From assembly GCF_003026495.1 (NCBI RefSeq), contig NZ_PYMA01000009.1, positions 62,001-126,000 of the forward strand: a DNA stretch of 64,000 nucleotides, in the 5' to 3' direction. This document shows positions 37,840 to 48,780 of this stretch, one piece after another. The position numbers and the translations under genes were made by a program. Each line of letters starts with the position of its first letter. Positions within the stretch are counted from its first letter, which is position 1. Origin of the DNA: Photobacterium sanctipauli. Lineage in GTDB: Bacteria; Pseudomonadota; Gammaproteobacteria; Enterobacterales; Vibrionaceae. The notes under the pieces are model-generated. The model was not told where the DNA came from. It was given only the letters and a program-made list of their open reading frames with translations, and did no database searches.

Positions 37840-40650
37840 TTAATCTGTAGTTAGTGCGCTTTCAATTAGCGCTTTCTGTTGTTTCAGGTGAACCGACATG
37901 TAACCCACAGCCGGTGAAGCAGAAGCCGGACGGCCTGCGTATTCCAACTGCGCGCCGGCAGGAAGTGCAGAACGGAAGTTGTGCTGGCTTGAGTACCATG
38001 CACCTTGGTTCTGTGGCTCTTCCTGACACCAAACGAAATCAGTAACATGCTGATAGTCTGCCAGTGCAGCTTCAACATCTTCTTTAGGGAATGGGTATAG
38101 CTGTTCAATACGAACGATGGCAACATCCGTCTGCTCGTTTTTACGGCGCTGCTCAAGCAGGTCGAAGTAAACCTTGCCAGAACACAGCACAACGCGTTTC
38201 ACTTGCTTCGGATCGAGCTCATCAATCTCGCCAATTGCCGGCTGGAAGTTGCCACTTGCCAGTTCATCGAGTGTCGATGTACATAGCGGATGACGCAGCA
38301 GCGACTTCGGTGACATTACCACCAAAGGACGACGCATTGGGCGGAATACCTGACGGCGGATCATGTGGTAAACCTGGGCCGGTGTTGATGGGATCACCAC
38401 CTGCATGTTTTGTTCCGCACAAAGCTGTAGGTAACGCTCAAGACGTGCCGATGAGTGCTCCGGCCCCTGGCCTTCGTAACCGTGTGGTAGCAGCATGGTC
38501 AAGCCACACATACGACCCCACTTTTGCTCACCAGAACTAATGAACTGGTCGATAACAACCTGGGCACCGTTGGCGAAATCACCAAACTGGGCTTCCCAAA
38601 CCGTTAAACCACTCGGCTCAGCCGTGGCATAGCCATATTCAAAGGCAAGCACCGCTTCTTCAGACAACACAGAGTCAAATACCTGGAAAGGACCTTGCTT
38701 GTCGTGAATGTTCGCTAGCGGGATATAGGTACTCGCATCACCTTGGTTATGCAGTACAGCATGGCGGTGGAAGAAGGTACCGCGGCCAGAATCCTGACCC
38801 GTAATACGAATACGCTTACCTTCATCAACAATACTTGCGTATGCCAAGTTTTCAGCCATACCCCAGTCAAACGCCTTCTCGCCGTTCGCCATCGCTTGAC
38901 GATCGTTGTACAGCTTCTGTACACGGCTTTGCAGCTTATGGCTTTCAGGGAACTGGCAAAGGCGATTGGCCAACTCTTTCAGGCGCGACACTTCAATAGC
39001 GTGTGGCCATTCGGCAGTCCAGTCGTGACCAAGATACGGTTCCCAATCCACTGAATGCAGTTTCATCGGGCGCCATTCTTTAACCACGCACTCACCGCGA
39101 TCCAGCGCGTCACGATATTCATTGATCAAAGACGTTGCGGTCTCTAGCTCAATCGTGTCGTTGTCGGTTAGGTTGTCAGCATAAATCTTACGTGGCGTTG
39201 GGTGCTTCTTGATCTTCTGGTACATCAACGGCTGGGTCGCGTTCGGCTCATCCGCCTCGTTGTGACCGTGACGACGGTAACAAACCAGATCAATAACAAC
39301 ATCGCGCTTAAAGGCATTACGGTAATCAAGGGCAATGCGGGTGACAAACGCAACGGCTTCCGGATCGTCAGCATTCACGTGGAAGATCGGTGCCTGTACC
39401 ATCTTCGCGATATCGGTACAGTACTGGGTCGAGCGTGTATCATTCGGGTTCGAGGTCGTGAAACCAATCTGGTTGTTCACCACGATACGGACCGTACCGC
39501 CGACACGGTAACCGCGTGACTGAGACATGTTGAAGGTTTCAGCAACAACGCCCTGGCCAGCAACCGCCGAATCACCGTGGATAGTGATAGGCAGTACTTG
39601 TGAGCCATCGCTGTCGCCTAGGCGATCCTGACGGGCACGTACCGAGCCAACCACTACAGGGTTAACGATTTCAAGGTGAGATGGGTTGAATGCAAGCACA
39701 AGGTGAACATCACCACCTGGGGTCGCAAAGTCAGCCGAGAAACCTTGGTGGTACTTAACGTCACCCGTACCCCATGTATCATCGTGCTTACCAGCGAACT
39801 CATCAAACAAATCCTGCGGCTTCTTACCCAGCACGTTGACAAGCATGTTCAAGCGACCACGGTGAGCCATGCCGACCACCACTTCACGGGCACCATTGGT
39901 ACCAGCGTAGCGGATCAGCTCTTTGACCATCGGGATCATCGCGTCGCCACCTTCCAGCGAGAATCGCTTCGCGCCAGGGAACTTAGCACCTAGGTAGCGC
40001 TCTAGCCCTTCTGCTGCAGTTAGCTCATCAAGGAAAGTCAGTTTTTCATCTTTGGTAAATGCACCCTGACCCACAACTGATTCAAGACGCTGCTGGATCC
40101 AACGTTTTTCTTCAGTATCGGTAATGTGCATGTACTCGGCACCGATTGAACCACAATAGGTTTTCTTCAGTGCATCATATAGCTCAGACAATTTCATGGT
40201 CTCTTGGCCGATAGCAAAAGAGCCCACATTGAATGTTTCGTTGAAATCATCTGCTGTTAGGTTATGGAACTCAGGGTCGAGATCAGGCACTCGCTCCCTT
40301 TGCCATAGGCCTAACGGATCTAAGTTTGCATTTTGATGCCCACGGAAACGGTATGCGTTGATAAGCTGCAATACCTTAACCTGTTTAGCATCAACATCTG
40401 GATCGCTGACGGTAGCACTTAGATGGGTTGTTTCTTTAGCCAACCGACGGAAGTAATCACGAACACGTGAGTGAGGCTGCTCAACAGCAGTTTCATTCAC
40501 TACAGGCAAATCACTAAATACGTGACGCCACTCTTCGTCTACTAAGTCTGGGTCGCTAAGATACAACTCGTAGAGATCCTCTACATAAGTTGCATTGGCG
40601 CCAGCCAGGTGTGAAGACTCAAGCCAAGCCTTCATAACGCCGTTCTGCAT
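37840..40650 (-). CDS. sucA: 2-oxoglutarate dehydrogenase E1 component
   Basis: The thiamine-diphosphate-dependent decarboxylase of the 2-oxoglutarate dehydrogenase complex, 936 residues. It starts [19 protein letters not shown], close to enterobacterial SucA, with AGGGAAAA upstream. GMAHRGRLN and GHNEADEP, seen near residues 260 and 435, belong to the cofactor site. It follows sdhB after 109 bases that contain a hairpin, and precedes sucB. Confidence 0.98.
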   Translation of the reverse strand: MQNGVMKAWLESSHLAGANATYVEDLYELYLSDPDLVDEEWRHVFSDLPVVNETAVEQPHSRVRDYFRRLAKETTHLSATVSDPDVDAKQVKVLQLINAYRFRGHQNANLDPLGLWQRERVPDLDPEFHNLTADDFNETFNVGSFAIGQETMKLSELYDALKKTYCGSIGAEYMHITDTEEKRWIQQRLESVVGQGAFTKDEKLTFLDELTAAEGLERYLGAKFPGAKRFSLEGGDAMIPMVKELIRYAGTNGAREVVVGMAHRGRLNMLVNVLGKKPQDLFDEFAGKHDDTWGTGDVKYHQGFSADFATPGGDVHLVLAFNPSHLEIVNPVVVGSVRARQDRLGDSDGSQVLPITIHGDSAVAGQGVVAETFNMSQSRGYRVGGTVRIVVNNQIGFTTSNPNDTRSTQYCTDIAKMVQAPIFHVNADDPEAVAFVTRIALDYRNAFKRDVVIDLVCYRRHGHNEADEPNATQPLMYQKIKKHPTPRKIYADNLTDNDTIELETATSLINEYRDALDRGECVVKEWRPMKLHSVDWEPYLGHDWTAEWPHAIEVSRLKELANRLCQFPESHKLQSRVQKLYNDRQAMANGEKAFDWGMAENLAYASIVDEGKRIRITGQDSGRGTFFHRHAVLHNQGDASTYIPLANIHDKQGPFQVFDSVLSEEAVLAFEYGYATAEPSGLTVWEAQFGDFANGAQVVIDQFISSGEQKWGRMCGLTMLLPHGYEGQGPEHSSARLERYLQLCAEQNMQVVIPSTPAQVYHMIRRQVFRPMRRPLVVMSPKSLLRHPLCTSTLDELASGNFQPAIGEIDELDPKQVKRVVLCSGKVYFDLLEQRRKNEQTDVAIVRIEQLYPFPKEDVEAALADYQHVTDFVWCQEEPQNQGAWYSSQHNFRSALPAGAQLEYAGRPASASPAVGYMSVHLKQQKALIESALTTD

Positions 40651-40708
40651 TGTTTTCCCTTAACCACTAGTTATCGCCGTTTGCACCGGTCTCGTTGCCG
40701 GGCTTAAA

Positions 40709-40740
40709 GCTGGCTCAAGAGAGCGAATCATAGAGCCAGC
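40709..40740. repeat. Intercistronic hairpin between sdhB and sucA
   Basis: A perfect 8-bp inverted repeat GCTGGCTC / GAGCCAGC with a 16-base loop. No T-run follows on the minus strand, so it looks like an mRNA processing or stability element rather than a full terminator (inference). Confidence 0.6.
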
Positions 40741-40759
40741 ATATCGATAATTCGATAAA

Positions 40760-41473
40760 TTATACTGCGCGTTTGAGCAGCATTGTTTTGATATGACCAA
40801 TCGCTTTCGTCGGATTTAGTCCTTTAGGACAAACATTTACACAGTTCATGATGCCATGGCAACGAAAAACACTAAAAGCGTCGTCAAGATCAGATAATCG
40901 TTCATCTGTTGCAGTATCACGACTATCAATTAGCCAACGATATGCAGCTAGTAACCCAGCTGGTCCGATGAATTTATCCGGGTTCCACCAGAAAGATGGG
41001 CATGAAGTTGAGCAACATGCACACATAATACATTCATACAGTCCATCTAAATGGGCACGCTCTTCCGGTGCTTGCAAGTTCTCACGCGCAGGTGGCTGTG
41101 CGCCGTCGTCAATCAAGAACGGCTTCACCTTGGCATAGTTGGTGTAGAACTGATCCATGTCGATGATCAGGTCGCGGATCACCGGCAAACCCGGTAGCGG
41201 TCGGATCACGATAGTCTTTTCACCCGTCAACGCCGACAGCGGGGTAATACATGCCAGGCCATTCTTACCGTTCATGTTGATACCATCCGAGCCACATACA
41301 CCTTCACGGCACGAGCGGCGGAAAGCCAGTGTCGGATCCTGCTCTTTTAGCAGGATTAGCGCGTCCAGCACCATCATGTCAGAGCCTTCAGGTACCTCAA
41401 GGGTATAGCCCTTCATGTGCGGCGCGTTATCTACGTCAGGGTTATAGCGGTAAATCGAAAAATTCAGTTTCAT
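40760..41473 (-). CDS. sdhB: Succinate dehydrogenase iron-sulfur subunit
   Basis: SdhB passes electrons from SdhA flavin to ubiquinone through three iron-sulfur clusters. The 2Fe-2S cysteines are in SCREGVCGSDG and GLAC (about 55-75); the 4Fe-4S and 3Fe-4S ligands are in CIMCACCSTSCPSFW (about 148-162) and CHGIMNCVNVCPKGL (about 205-219). Length 237 is normal. It lies 15 bases downstream of sdhA. Confidence 0.98.
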   Translation of the reverse strand: MKLNFSIYRYNPDVDNAPHMKGYTLEVPEGSDMMVLDALILLKEQDPTLAFRRSCREGVCGSDGINMNGKNGLACITPLSALTGEKTIVIRPLPGLPVIRDLIIDMDQFYTNYAKVKPFLIDDGAQPPARENLQAPEERAHLDGLYECIMCACCSTSCPSFWWNPDKFIGPAGLLAAYRWLIDSRDTATDERLSDLDDAFSVFRCHGIMNCVNVCPKGLNPTKAIGHIKTMLLKRAV

Positions 41474-41488
41474 GCTTGTTTCCTCCCC

Positions 41489-43255
41489 TTAGTATGTACG
41501 CGCTTTAGGCGGAAATGCCTCACGATGAACCGGTGTCATATTTACATCACGCTTAGACATTGCTTCTGTCTCAGGGTTGTAAATTGAGTGGCATAGCCAG
41601 TTCGCATCGTCACGCTCAGGGTAGTCGAAACGGGCATGGGCACCACGACTCTCAGTACGGTAGTTTGCCGCCACTGCCGTCGCGTAAGCAGTTTCCATTA
41701 GGTTTTCAAGCTCCAGACACTCAATACGCTGGGTGTTGAACTCTGTTGACGTATCATCCAAACGCGCATCTTTCAGGCGGTCGCGGATAACTTTCAGCTC
41801 TTCTAGGCCGGTCGCCATCGCTTCACCTTCACGGAATACCGAGAAGTTGTTCTGCATACAGGTCTGCAGGTCTTTGCGGATCTGAACTGGGTCTTCACCC
41901 TTCTGGGTTGAGTTCCAGCGATTAACACGCGCTAGGGACGCTTCGATATCAGAGTCCGTTGCAGGGCGTGCTTCTGCCTGAGCCAATAGGGTTTCACCTA
42001 GGTGTAGGCCCGTTGCACGGCCAAATACCACAAGGTCAAGCAGTGAGTTACCACCAAGACGGTTAGCACCGTGAACCGAAACAGAAGCAATTTCGCCACA
42101 AGCAAACAAGCCTTGAACTTCCACGTCATCGCCAGCAGCAGTTTGCTTGATAGCCTGGCCCGAAACCTGAGTCGGGACACCACCCATCATGTAGTGACAG
42201 GTTGGGATAACAGGGATTGGCTCTTTAACCGGATCAACGTGAGCGAAGGTACGGGATAGTTCACAGATGCCCGGAAGACGGGACTCAAGCACGTCTTTAC
42301 CAAGGTGGTCCATCTTAAGCTTAATGTGTGGACCCCACGGGCCATCGCAACCACGGCCTTCACGGATCTCAACCATCATCGAGCGGGCAACAACGTCGCG
42401 ACCAGCCAAGTCTTTGGCATTCGGTGCATAACGCTCCATGAAGCGCTCACCGTCTTTATTCAGTAGGTAGCCACCCTCACCACGACAACCTTCTGTCACC
42501 AGTACACCGGCGCCAGCAATGCCCGTAGGGTGGAATTGCCACATTTCCATATCCTGCATTGGTACGCCAGCACGCAGCGCCATACCAACACCATCACCAG
42601 TATTGATGTGGGCATTCGTGGTTGAGGCGTAGATACGGCCTGCACCGCCTGTTGCTAGGATGGTTGCTTTTGATTTGAAGTAGCAAATTTCGCCAGTTTC
42701 CATGCACAACGCAGTACAACCTAAAATGGCACCGTCTTGATTTTTCACCAAATCAAGCGCATACCACTCAGAGAAAATCGTTGTCTTGTGCTTCACATTT
42801 TGCTGGTACAGGGTATGGAGCAATGCGTGGCCGGTACGGTCGGCAGCTGCCGCTGTACGTGCCGCCTGCTCGCCACCAAACGCCTTAGACTGGCCACCAA
42901 AAGGGCGTTGGTAAATCGTGCCGTTATCGAAGCGAGAAAATGGCAGACCCATTTTTTCTAGCTCAATGACAGATTTTGGTCCATTCTTACACATGTACTC
43001 GATAGCATTCTGATCACCAATATAATCAGAGCCTTTGACGGTATCGTACATATGCCACTGCCAGTTATCCGGGTGGGAGTTACCCAGTGCAACGGTGATA
43101 CCACCCTGCGCAGATACGGTGTGGGAACGGGTTGGAAAAACTTTTGATAGCAACGCACACTTAAGGCCTTGCTCTGAAATTTGTAGTGCGGCGCGCATAC
43201 CTGCACCACCAGCACCGATAACTACGGCGTCAAACTCTCGAACTGCAATGCTCAC
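41489..43255 (-). CDS. sdhA: Succinate dehydrogenase flavoprotein subunit
   Basis: SdhA oxidises succinate to fumarate with covalently bound FAD. The nucleotide fold [11 protein letters not shown] is at about 14-24, and the histidine for FAD attachment is His45 in [10 protein letters not shown]. The catalytic HPTGI and RGEGG motifs are near residues 240-260. The 588-residue length matches E. coli. Its ATG immediately follows the sdhD stop. Confidence 0.98.
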   Translation of the reverse strand: MSIAVREFDAVVIGAGGAGMRAALQISEQGLKCALLSKVFPTRSHTVSAQGGITVALGNSHPDNWQWHMYDTVKGSDYIGDQNAIEYMCKNGPKSVIELEKMGLPFSRFDNGTIYQRPFGGQSKAFGGEQAARTAAAADRTGHALLHTLYQQNVKHKTTIFSEWYALDLVKNQDGAILGCTALCMETGEICYFKSKATILATGGAGRIYASTTNAHINTGDGVGMALRAGVPMQDMEMWQFHPTGIAGAGVLVTEGCRGEGGYLLNKDGERFMERYAPNAKDLAGRDVVARSMMVEIREGRGCDGPWGPHIKLKMDHLGKDVLESRLPGICELSRTFAHVDPVKEPIPVIPTCHYMMGGVPTQVSGQAIKQTAAGDDVEVQGLFACGEIASVSVHGANRLGGNSLLDLVVFGRATGLHLGETLLAQAEARPATDSDIEASLARVNRWNSTQKGEDPVQIRKDLQTCMQNNFSVFREGEAMATGLEELKVIRDRLKDARLDDTSTEFNTQRIECLELENLMETAYATAVAANYRTESRGAHARFDYPERDDANWLCHSIYNPETEAMSKRDVNMTPVHREAFPPKARTY

Positions 43256-43603
43256 TTACGCACCCCACACAATAAAGAAACCAGAAAACAGGTAAACTAG
43301 AAGAACAGCAACAACACCAAACTGGATACCGGCACGTAACGCGGCAGGTTTAATATAATCAGTTAGTACTTGCCACAAACCAATCCAGGCGTGGATCAGA
43401 ATGGATACCAATGCCAGCATGGTGAACACCTTGGTGCTCAACTTGCCCCAGAAGGCAGTCCATGTTTCAAAAGTTAGATCTGGCCCGAAAGCCAAAAAGC
43501 CAACAATATAAAGTGTGTATAAAGTGAGTATGATGGCAGTTGCACGGATCAGGATAAAATCATGAACACCGTTACGGCCAACTGTTGAGACATTGTTTAC
43601 CAT
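43256..43603 (-). CDS. sdhD: Succinate dehydrogenase membrane anchor subunit SdhD
   Basis: A 115-residue membrane anchor with three predicted helices. [16 protein letters not shown] near the start contains the conserved Arg, and [17 protein letters not shown] carries the His that binds haem b and the Tyr near the quinone site. It overlaps sdhC by seven bases and abuts sdhA. Confidence 0.96.
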   Translation of the reverse strand: MVNNVSTVGRNGVHDFILIRATAIILTLYTLYIVGFLAFGPDLTFETWTAFWGKLSTKVFTMLALVSILIHAWIGLWQVLTDYIKPAALRAGIQFGVVAVLLVYLFSGFFIVWGA

Positions 43604-43977
43604 ACTAGGCCTCCTGCGAAGACTGAAAGCACAGCAACGATAGCGAAACTGATTTTCGCGCTCGAAATGCCGGTTTCCATTTCTTCAAAATATCCCATAT
43701 CCATTAGCAAGTGACGTACACCTACCACGATGTGGTAGAACAGCGCCGTCAAAATGCCCCAAAGCACGAATTTCGCAAAGAAGCTGTTCACGATACCAGC
43801 CGCACTTGCGAATCCTTCTGGGGAAGATAGAGAAAGGCCCAATAGCCAAAGTAGGATGGCTACAGCAACAAAGGTTATCACGCCGGAAACGCGATGGATG
43901 ATCGACGCTATCGCTGTCAGGGGAAAGCGAATCGTCTGTAGATCGAGATTGACAGGTCTTGGCTTATTTACTTTCAC
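43597..43977 (-). CDS. sdhC: Succinate dehydrogenase cytochrome b556 subunit SdhC
   Basis: A 126-residue cytochrome b556 anchor with three membrane helices. It closely matches enterobacterial Sdh[21 protein letters not shown] at the start, [12 protein letters not shown] (quinone-site Ser and Arg), and [15 protein letters not shown] with the haem-ligand His. First gene of the sdhCDAB-sucABCD cluster, divergent from gltA. Confidence 0.97.
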   Translation of the reverse strand: MKVNKPRPVNLDLQTIRFPLTAIASIIHRVSGVITFVAVAILLWLLGLSLSSPEGFASAAGIVNSFFAKFVLWGILTALFYHIVVGVRHLLMDMGYFEEMETGISSAKISFAIVAVLSVFAGGLVW

Positions 43978-44385
43978 GTTGATTGCCCACTCAGCTCCAT
44001 TGAAGCAATTTTATTGTTATAACTCTCCGTTTCTACTAAGCCAACCAGCAGCAGTAACATATTTGCAACCCAAGGTTACGATAATGTTCTACCATCTTTG
44101 TAATACACAGTTTGACCTAACTTACTAAAACCATTGATAACTTAAGCACTTGTATCCGGCGGCGGCAGAACCAGAGACCTGTCGCGAGTATACGCCCCGC
44201 AACAATCAATTACAATTACCGCAACATGACCTCTAACACGCTTTTTGAAATTTGCACTTTTTAATCTAATTTTTTTAACAAGTGCACACAAAGAAAGCAC
44301 AAAAATTGACATTCAAGCGCCATATCGGTACAACAAATGCACATCCGCCTTGGATTAGGATTATAAAAAAACAAAGGAGATTGTT
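43978..44385. promoter_or_regulatory. Divergent sdhC / gltA control region
   Basis: About 408 AT-rich bases without a gene. It carries the gltA promoter described separately. The sdh promoter must lie in the left half; several A/T-rich blocks (such as GTTATAACTC near 44018) could be ArcA-type sites, but I cannot assign one with confidence. Confidence 0.5.
44306..44334 (+). promoter_or_regulatory. Predicted sigma-70 promoter of gltA
   Basis: TTGACA (44306-44311), a 17-base spacer and TACAAC (44329-44334), giving a leader of about 45 bases before the gltA ATG. Confidence 0.6.
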
Positions 44386-45675
44386 ATGGCAGACAAGAAA
44401 GCTACTCTTCACATTGAAGGGAAAGCACCCGTCGAACTGCCGATTATCGGGGGCACTGAAGGGCCCGAAGTAATTGATGTACGTAAGCTTGGCGCTAACG
44501 GTTATTTTACATTCGACCCTGGTTTTCTAGCCACTGCATCATGTGAATCTCAAATTACCTATATTGATGGTGATAAGGGTATTCTGCTTCACCGAGGCTA
44601 CCCAATCGACCAGTTGGCCAATAACGCTGATTACCTAGAAGTTTGTTATATTCTTCTTTATGGTGAAGTCCCTACGCGCGATCAGTACGAAACATTCCGT
44701 ACAACCGTAACGCGTCACACTATGGTTCATGAGCAAATCTCAAGCTTCTTCCACGGCTTCCGCCGTGATGCTCACCCAATGGCTGTAATGTGTGGTGTGG
44801 TTGGTGCACTGGCTGCTTTCTATCACGACTCTTTGGATATCAATAATGATACCCACCGTGAGATCACTGCATTCCGCCTGTTGTCAAAAATGCCAACGCT
44901 TGCGGCAATGTGTTACAAATACTCTATCGGTCAGCCGTTTATCTTCCCTCGCAACGATCTAGACTACGCAGAAAACTTCCTGCACATGATGTTCGCTACT
45001 CCATGTGAAGAATACGAAGTAAGCCCTGTTGTTGCCCGTGCGATGGACAAAATCTTTACGCTACACGCTGATCACGAGCAAAACGCTTCAACATCCACTG
45101 TACGACTAGCAGGTTCTTCGGGCGCGAACCCATTTGCCTGTATTGCTGCGGGTATCGCTTCACTTTGGGGCCCTGCCCACGGCGGTGCTAACGAAGCATG
45201 TCTGAAGATGTTGGAAGAAATTGGCAGCGTCGATAAGATCCCTGAGTTCGTTGAACGCGCGAAAGACAAAGATGACCCATTCCGTCTAATGGGCTTCGGT
45301 CACCGTGTTTACAAGAACTACGACCCACGCGCGACAGTAATGCGCGAAGCGTGCCACGATGTTCTGCAAGAGCTGAATATTCAGGATCCACTACTTGACG
45401 TAGCCATGGAACTTGAGCGTATTGCACTTTCTGATGAATACTTCATCGAGAAGAAGCTTTATCCAAACGTAGACTTCTACTCGGGTATCATCCTGAAAGC
45501 TATCGGTATTCCAGTATCAATGTTCACCGTAATCTTCGCCATGTCGCGTACTATCGGTTGGATTGCCCACTGGAACGAGATGCACAACGATCCGGGCAAC
45601 CGTATCGGTCGTCCTCGTCAGCTATACACCGGTTACAACCAGCGTGAGTTCAGCCCGCTGCACGAACGTGAGTAA
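44386..45675 (+). CDS. gltA: Citrate synthase (type II)
   Basis: Condenses oxaloacetate and acetyl-CoA to citrate, the entry to the TCA cycle. The 429-residue protein is the hexameric, NADH-sensitive gram-negative type. Catalytic motifs: [12 protein letters not shown] with the first His, [14 protein letters not shown] with the second, and the Asp in NVDFYSG. AAGGAG lies 7 bases before the ATG. It is divergent from sdhC, so the TCA genes flank one control region. Confidence 0.98.
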   Translation: MADKKATLHIEGKAPVELPIIGGTEGPEVIDVRKLGANGYFTFDPGFLATASCESQITYIDGDKGILLHRGYPIDQLANNADYLEVCYILLYGEVPTRDQYETFRTTVTRHTMVHEQISSFFHGFRRDAHPMAVMCGVVGALAAFYHDSLDINNDTHREITAFRLLSKMPTLAAMCYKYSIGQPFIFPRNDLDYAENFLHMMFATPCEEYEVSPVVARAMDKIFTLHADHEQNASTSTVRLAGSSGANPFACIAAGIASLWGPAHGGANEACLKMLEEIGSVDKIPEFVERAKDKDDPFRLMGFGHRVYKNYDPRATVMREACHDVLQELNIQDPLLDVAMELERIALSDEYFIEKKLYPNVDFYSGIILKAIGIPVSMFTVIFAMSRTIGWIAHWNEMHNDPGNRIGRPRQLYTGYNQREFSPLHERE

Positions 45676-45702
45676 TACTATCTAGATACGTATTATTGAA
45701 TG

Positions 45703-45726
45703 AAAGGGCCTTCGGGCCCTTTTTGT
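45703..45726 (+). terminator. Intrinsic terminator of gltA
   Basis: AAAGGGCC / GGCCCTTT stem closed by a TTCG tetraloop and followed by TTTTG. Its sequence recurs inverted at 45984-46006. Confidence 0.92.
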
Positions 45727-45750
45727 TTTTATAAGCATGGTTCTATCTTT

Positions 45751-45842
45751 GAGGTTCTGAGGTTCTGAGGTTCTGAGGTTCTGAGGTTCTGAGGTTCTGA
45801 GGTTCTGAGGTTCTGAGGTTCTGAGGTTCTGAGGTTCTGAGG
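45751..45842. repeat. 8-bp tandem repeat, 11 full copies plus a partial copy
   Basis: GAGGTTCT is repeated exactly 11 times from 45751 to 45838, then GAGG. No open gene overlaps it. It is a perfect minisatellite in a noncoding gap, prone to copy-number change by slippage. Confidence 0.97.
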
Positions 45843-45889
45843 GAAGCTTTTTCGACCTAAGGCCGCCTGTCTAACTATTTTCTAAATGT

Positions 45890-45976
45890 TTTAGCACCAT
45901 AGTACCGATCTTTTCCATAGCACCGCTCTTTACCCCATAGGGCCACAGTCCCGCTCTACCCCATAGCACCGCTCTT
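45890..45976. repeat. Imperfect direct repeats with CCATAGCACCGCTCTT core
   Basis: The core occurs twice exactly (near 45915-45930 and 45961-45976), with related degenerate copies (CACCATAGTACCGATCTTTT near 45895 and CCCCATAGGGCCACAGTCCCGCTC near 45932). It lies next to the 8-bp repeat, suggesting that this gap evolves by local duplication. Confidence 0.7.
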
Positions 45977-45983
45977 AAAACAA

Positions 45984-46008
45984 CAAAAGGGCCCGAAGGC
46001 CCTTTTTT
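45984..46008 (-). terminator. Intrinsic terminator of the P-type ATPase gene
   Basis: On the minus strand AAAGGGCC-TTCG-GGCCCTTTTG, 20 bases after the stop. The core is identical to the gltA terminator in inverted orientation. Confidence 0.88.
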
Positions 46009-46026
46009 ATTATCAACCGCTTGCGA

Positions 46027-48780
46027 TTAAACGAACTTGATTTTGGTCATTTCTTTCAAGCCAGATAGTACTAGCGTTGGTAGTGATGCAGCCAGGAACA
46101 CAGTCACTAGATGACCAGCAGCTAGCCCTTCAGTGCTGAAGATGAACTGACCAACGCCGGTGTAAATCACACCCAGAGACAGCGTGGCAGACAGTGCTAC
46201 CGCACCCAACAGCGATTTGTTGGTGAATGGGTTCTTGCGGAACAGCGTGCTGAAGGTACGCGAGTCGAAGATGTGCCATAGCTGGCAGAACACAAGCATT
46301 GCGAATGCCATGGTCTGTGCATAGTTAGCACTTAAACCGGCTCCCATCGCCCAGTTGAATGCCAAGAAGCTCATACCACCCTGTGCCAAACCTCGGATCA
46401 CAATACGGGTACCCAAGTGATCGCTGAAGAAGCTCTCGTTACGCTTACGCGGCTTACGCTCCATCAGGTCTTTTTCTTCTGGGTCAACACCAAGAGCCAA
46501 TGCAGGCAGGCCATCCGATACCAGGTTGATCCAAAGGATCATCAGTGGTGTCAACGGCAGAGCAACCTCTGGCCCCATGAACAGGAAGGCAAACAAGATA
46601 ACCGATACCTCACCCACGTTCGCGGTCAATGCCTGGCGGATGAACTTGCGTAGGTTATCGAAAATCTGGCGACCTTGGCGTACCGCTTTAACAATGGTGC
46701 TGAAGTTATCGTCCAGTAGGATCAAATCACCCGAGTCTTTCGCAACCGATGTACCCGTGATCCCCATTGCCACTCCGATATCAGCGCGGCGCAGTGCTGG
46801 GGCATCATTTACACCGTCACCGGTCATCGCTGCCACTTCGTTGTTGTACTGCTGAGCTTGTACGATACGTAGCTTGTGCTCAGGCGTCACGCGGGCGAAT
46901 ACTGCAACCTGCGGACAAATACGGCGCAGCTCGTCATCGTCCATCTCATCCAGCTGGCTGCCCGTCACAACCTTATCGTCTTCGCTGCGGATAATACCGA
47001 TGTCACGAGCAATCGCGGCTGCCGTTAAAGCATGGTCACCGGTGATCATCACTGTACGAACACCAGCGTCGTAACAGCTGTTTACCGCTGCACGTACTTC
47101 TGGGCGAGGTGGATCCATAATGCCGTACAGGCCAAGAATGGTCACATCTTGCTCTAGCTCGGTGTGGTCGCGCTTCAGATCATCTTCCGATAGCTCACGG
47201 AAACCAACCGCCAGCGTACGTAGTGCTTGCTCAGCAAAATCTTGGATAGCGGCTTCGTAGTTAGCAACCATCTCTTCTGCTGGGTTGGCAGCAACTGCCA
47301 AGTTACCCTCAACAGATACAGGCTGGTGAGCAACCACTTCACCGTTAACCATAAAGCCAGAAGCATTGCGCAGTACCACATCTGGCGCACCCTTAATCGC
47401 TAGGAAGTGCTTACCCTGTGGGTCTTTAACGATAACCGAAGCCATCTTACGCGCAGAGTCGAACGGGAATTTCTCAACAATTGAGTAGCCGCCAGTTGAT
47501 AGCATTTCTGCCTGCTGTAGGCCCGCTTTCGCTGCCGCAACAATCAGTGCACCCTCGGTTGGGTTACCGCGTACTGTCGACTTGTCGCCATCCTGAATGT
47601 ACTCAGAATCATTACACAGGGTCGCAACAACCAGACCTTTCATCATCTCAGGGCTGTCTTTCGCATCAGTGCTGTGCGACAGCGGCTTGAATTCACCCTT
47701 TGGCGAGAAGCCTTTTCCGCTAACTTCCCAGTGACGGCCCGATGCATCGTAGGCTTTCATTACCTGCATTTGGTTCTGGGTCAATGTACCTGTCTTATCG
47801 GAACAGATAACGGTGGTAGAACCCAAGGTCTCGATAGCCGCAAGCTGTTTAGCCAATGCGTTGCTCTTCACCATACGGGTCGAGCCCATGGTCAGTACGA
47901 TAGTCACCACCGTTGGCAGGCCCTCAGGGATTGCTGCAACAGACAGTGAAATACCGGTGTTCAGGATCTCAAGCCATGGCATACCGTGGTATAGACCGAT
48001 AACACAAACAACGGCTACCACACCCAATGCCACTGTCATCAGTGTTTTCGCAATGGTATCCATACGCTCTTGCATTGGCGTTTTGGTTTCTTCGGTGTTG
48101 GCCATCATGTCTGCGATGTGACCAACTTCCGTCTGCATACCCGTTCCCACCACGATACCCAGACCAGTCCCTGAGGTTACCATGGTGGTCATAAAGCCCA
48201 TGTTCTTCTGATCACCCAGGCTGATATTGCCGTCTTCCAGCGCCTCAGAAATTTTATCAACTGGCTCTGACTCACCGGTCAGTGCTGCTTCATCAATAGA
48301 CAGGCGGTTAGCTTCGATAATTCGAACGTCGGCAGCCAGAATGTCACCAGTACTGATCTTCAGGACATCACCCGGTACGATATCGCGCGCCGGGATATCA
48401 ACCCACTCGCCATTGCGACGTACCTGCGCCATTGGTGCTGCCATATCGCGCAAAGCTTCCATCCCTTTCTGGGCTTTGAACTCTTGCCAAAACGCAATAA
48501 GCACGTTGATAACAATAATGACACCGATAGCAACAGCATCAATTAAGTGACCAGTGAAAAAAGATACAATTGCGCCAAGACCAAGGATAAAGATCAATGG
48601 GTTCTTGAATTGGTGGGCCAAAAGTTCAAGTACAGACTTACCTGCCTGCTCTTGGAGCTCATTCGCACCGTATTGCTCTTGACGCTTGTTAACCTCGGCT
48701 GTGTTCAAGCCATTTTCGGTTGACGTATCCATCATGGATACCGTGCTTTCAACCGACTCGGTAAACCACTTTTTTGTCAT
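46027..48780 (-). CDS. P-type ATPase, P2A type, probable calcium-translocating
   Basis: A 917-residue cation pump of the SERCA/PMCA-like class. Motifs in order: LTGES (about 167-171, actuator), membrane helix 4 PEGLP (285-289), phosphorylation site DKTGTLT at Asp328, MITGDH, and TGDGVNDAPAL in the P domain; about ten membrane helices, six of them C-terminal. PEGLP with the P2A layout suggests Ca2+ export, though Na+ or Mn2+ cannot be excluded. GGAG lies 8 bases before the ATG. Monocistronic. Confidence 0.93.
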   Translation of the reverse strand: MTKKWFTESVESTVSMMDTSTENGLNTAEVNKRQEQYGANELQEQAGKSVLELLAHQFKNPLIFILGLGAIVSFFTGHLIDAVAIGVIIVINVLIAFWQEFKAQKGMEALRDMAAPMAQVRRNGEWVDIPARDIVPGDVLKISTGDILAADVRIIEANRLSIDEAALTGESEPVDKISEALEDGNISLGDQKNMGFMTTMVTSGTGLGIVVGTGMQTEVGHIADMMANTEETKTPMQERMDTIAKTLMTVALGVVAVVCVIGLYHGMPWLEILNTGISLSVAAIPEGLPTVVTIVLTMGSTRMVKSNALAKQLAAIETLGSTTVICSDKTGTLTQNQMQVMKAYDASGRHWEVSGKGFSPKGEFKPLSHSTDAKDSPEMMKGLVVATLCNDSEYIQDGDKSTVRGNPTEGALIVAAAKAGLQQAEMLSTGGYSIVEKFPFDSARKMASVIVKDPQGKHFLAIKGAPDVVLRNASGFMVNGEVVAHQPVSVEGNLAVAANPAEEMVANYEAAIQDFAEQALRTLAVGFRELSEDDLKRDHTELEQDVTILGLYGIMDPPRPEVRAAVNSCYDAGVRTVMITGDHALTAAAIARDIGIIRSEDDKVVTGSQLDEMDDDELRRICPQVAVFARVTPEHKLRIVQAQQYNNEVAAMTGDGVNDAPALRRADIGVAMGITGTSVAKDSGDLILLDDNFSTIVKAVRQGRQIFDNLRKFIRQALTANVGEVSVILFAFLFMGPEVALPLTPLMILWINLVSDGLPALALGVDPEEKDLMERKPRKRNESFFSDHLGTRIVIRGLAQGGMSFLAFNWAMGAGLSANYAQTMAFAMLVFCQLWHIFDSRTFSTLFRKNPFTNKSLLGAVALSATLSLGVIYTGVGQFIFSTEGLAAGHLVTVFLAASLPTLVLSGLKEMTKIKFV

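Noticed and set aside
45751..45842. CRISPR array
   Set aside because: The unit is only 8 bp with no spacers and no cas genes nearby; it is a simple tandem repeat.
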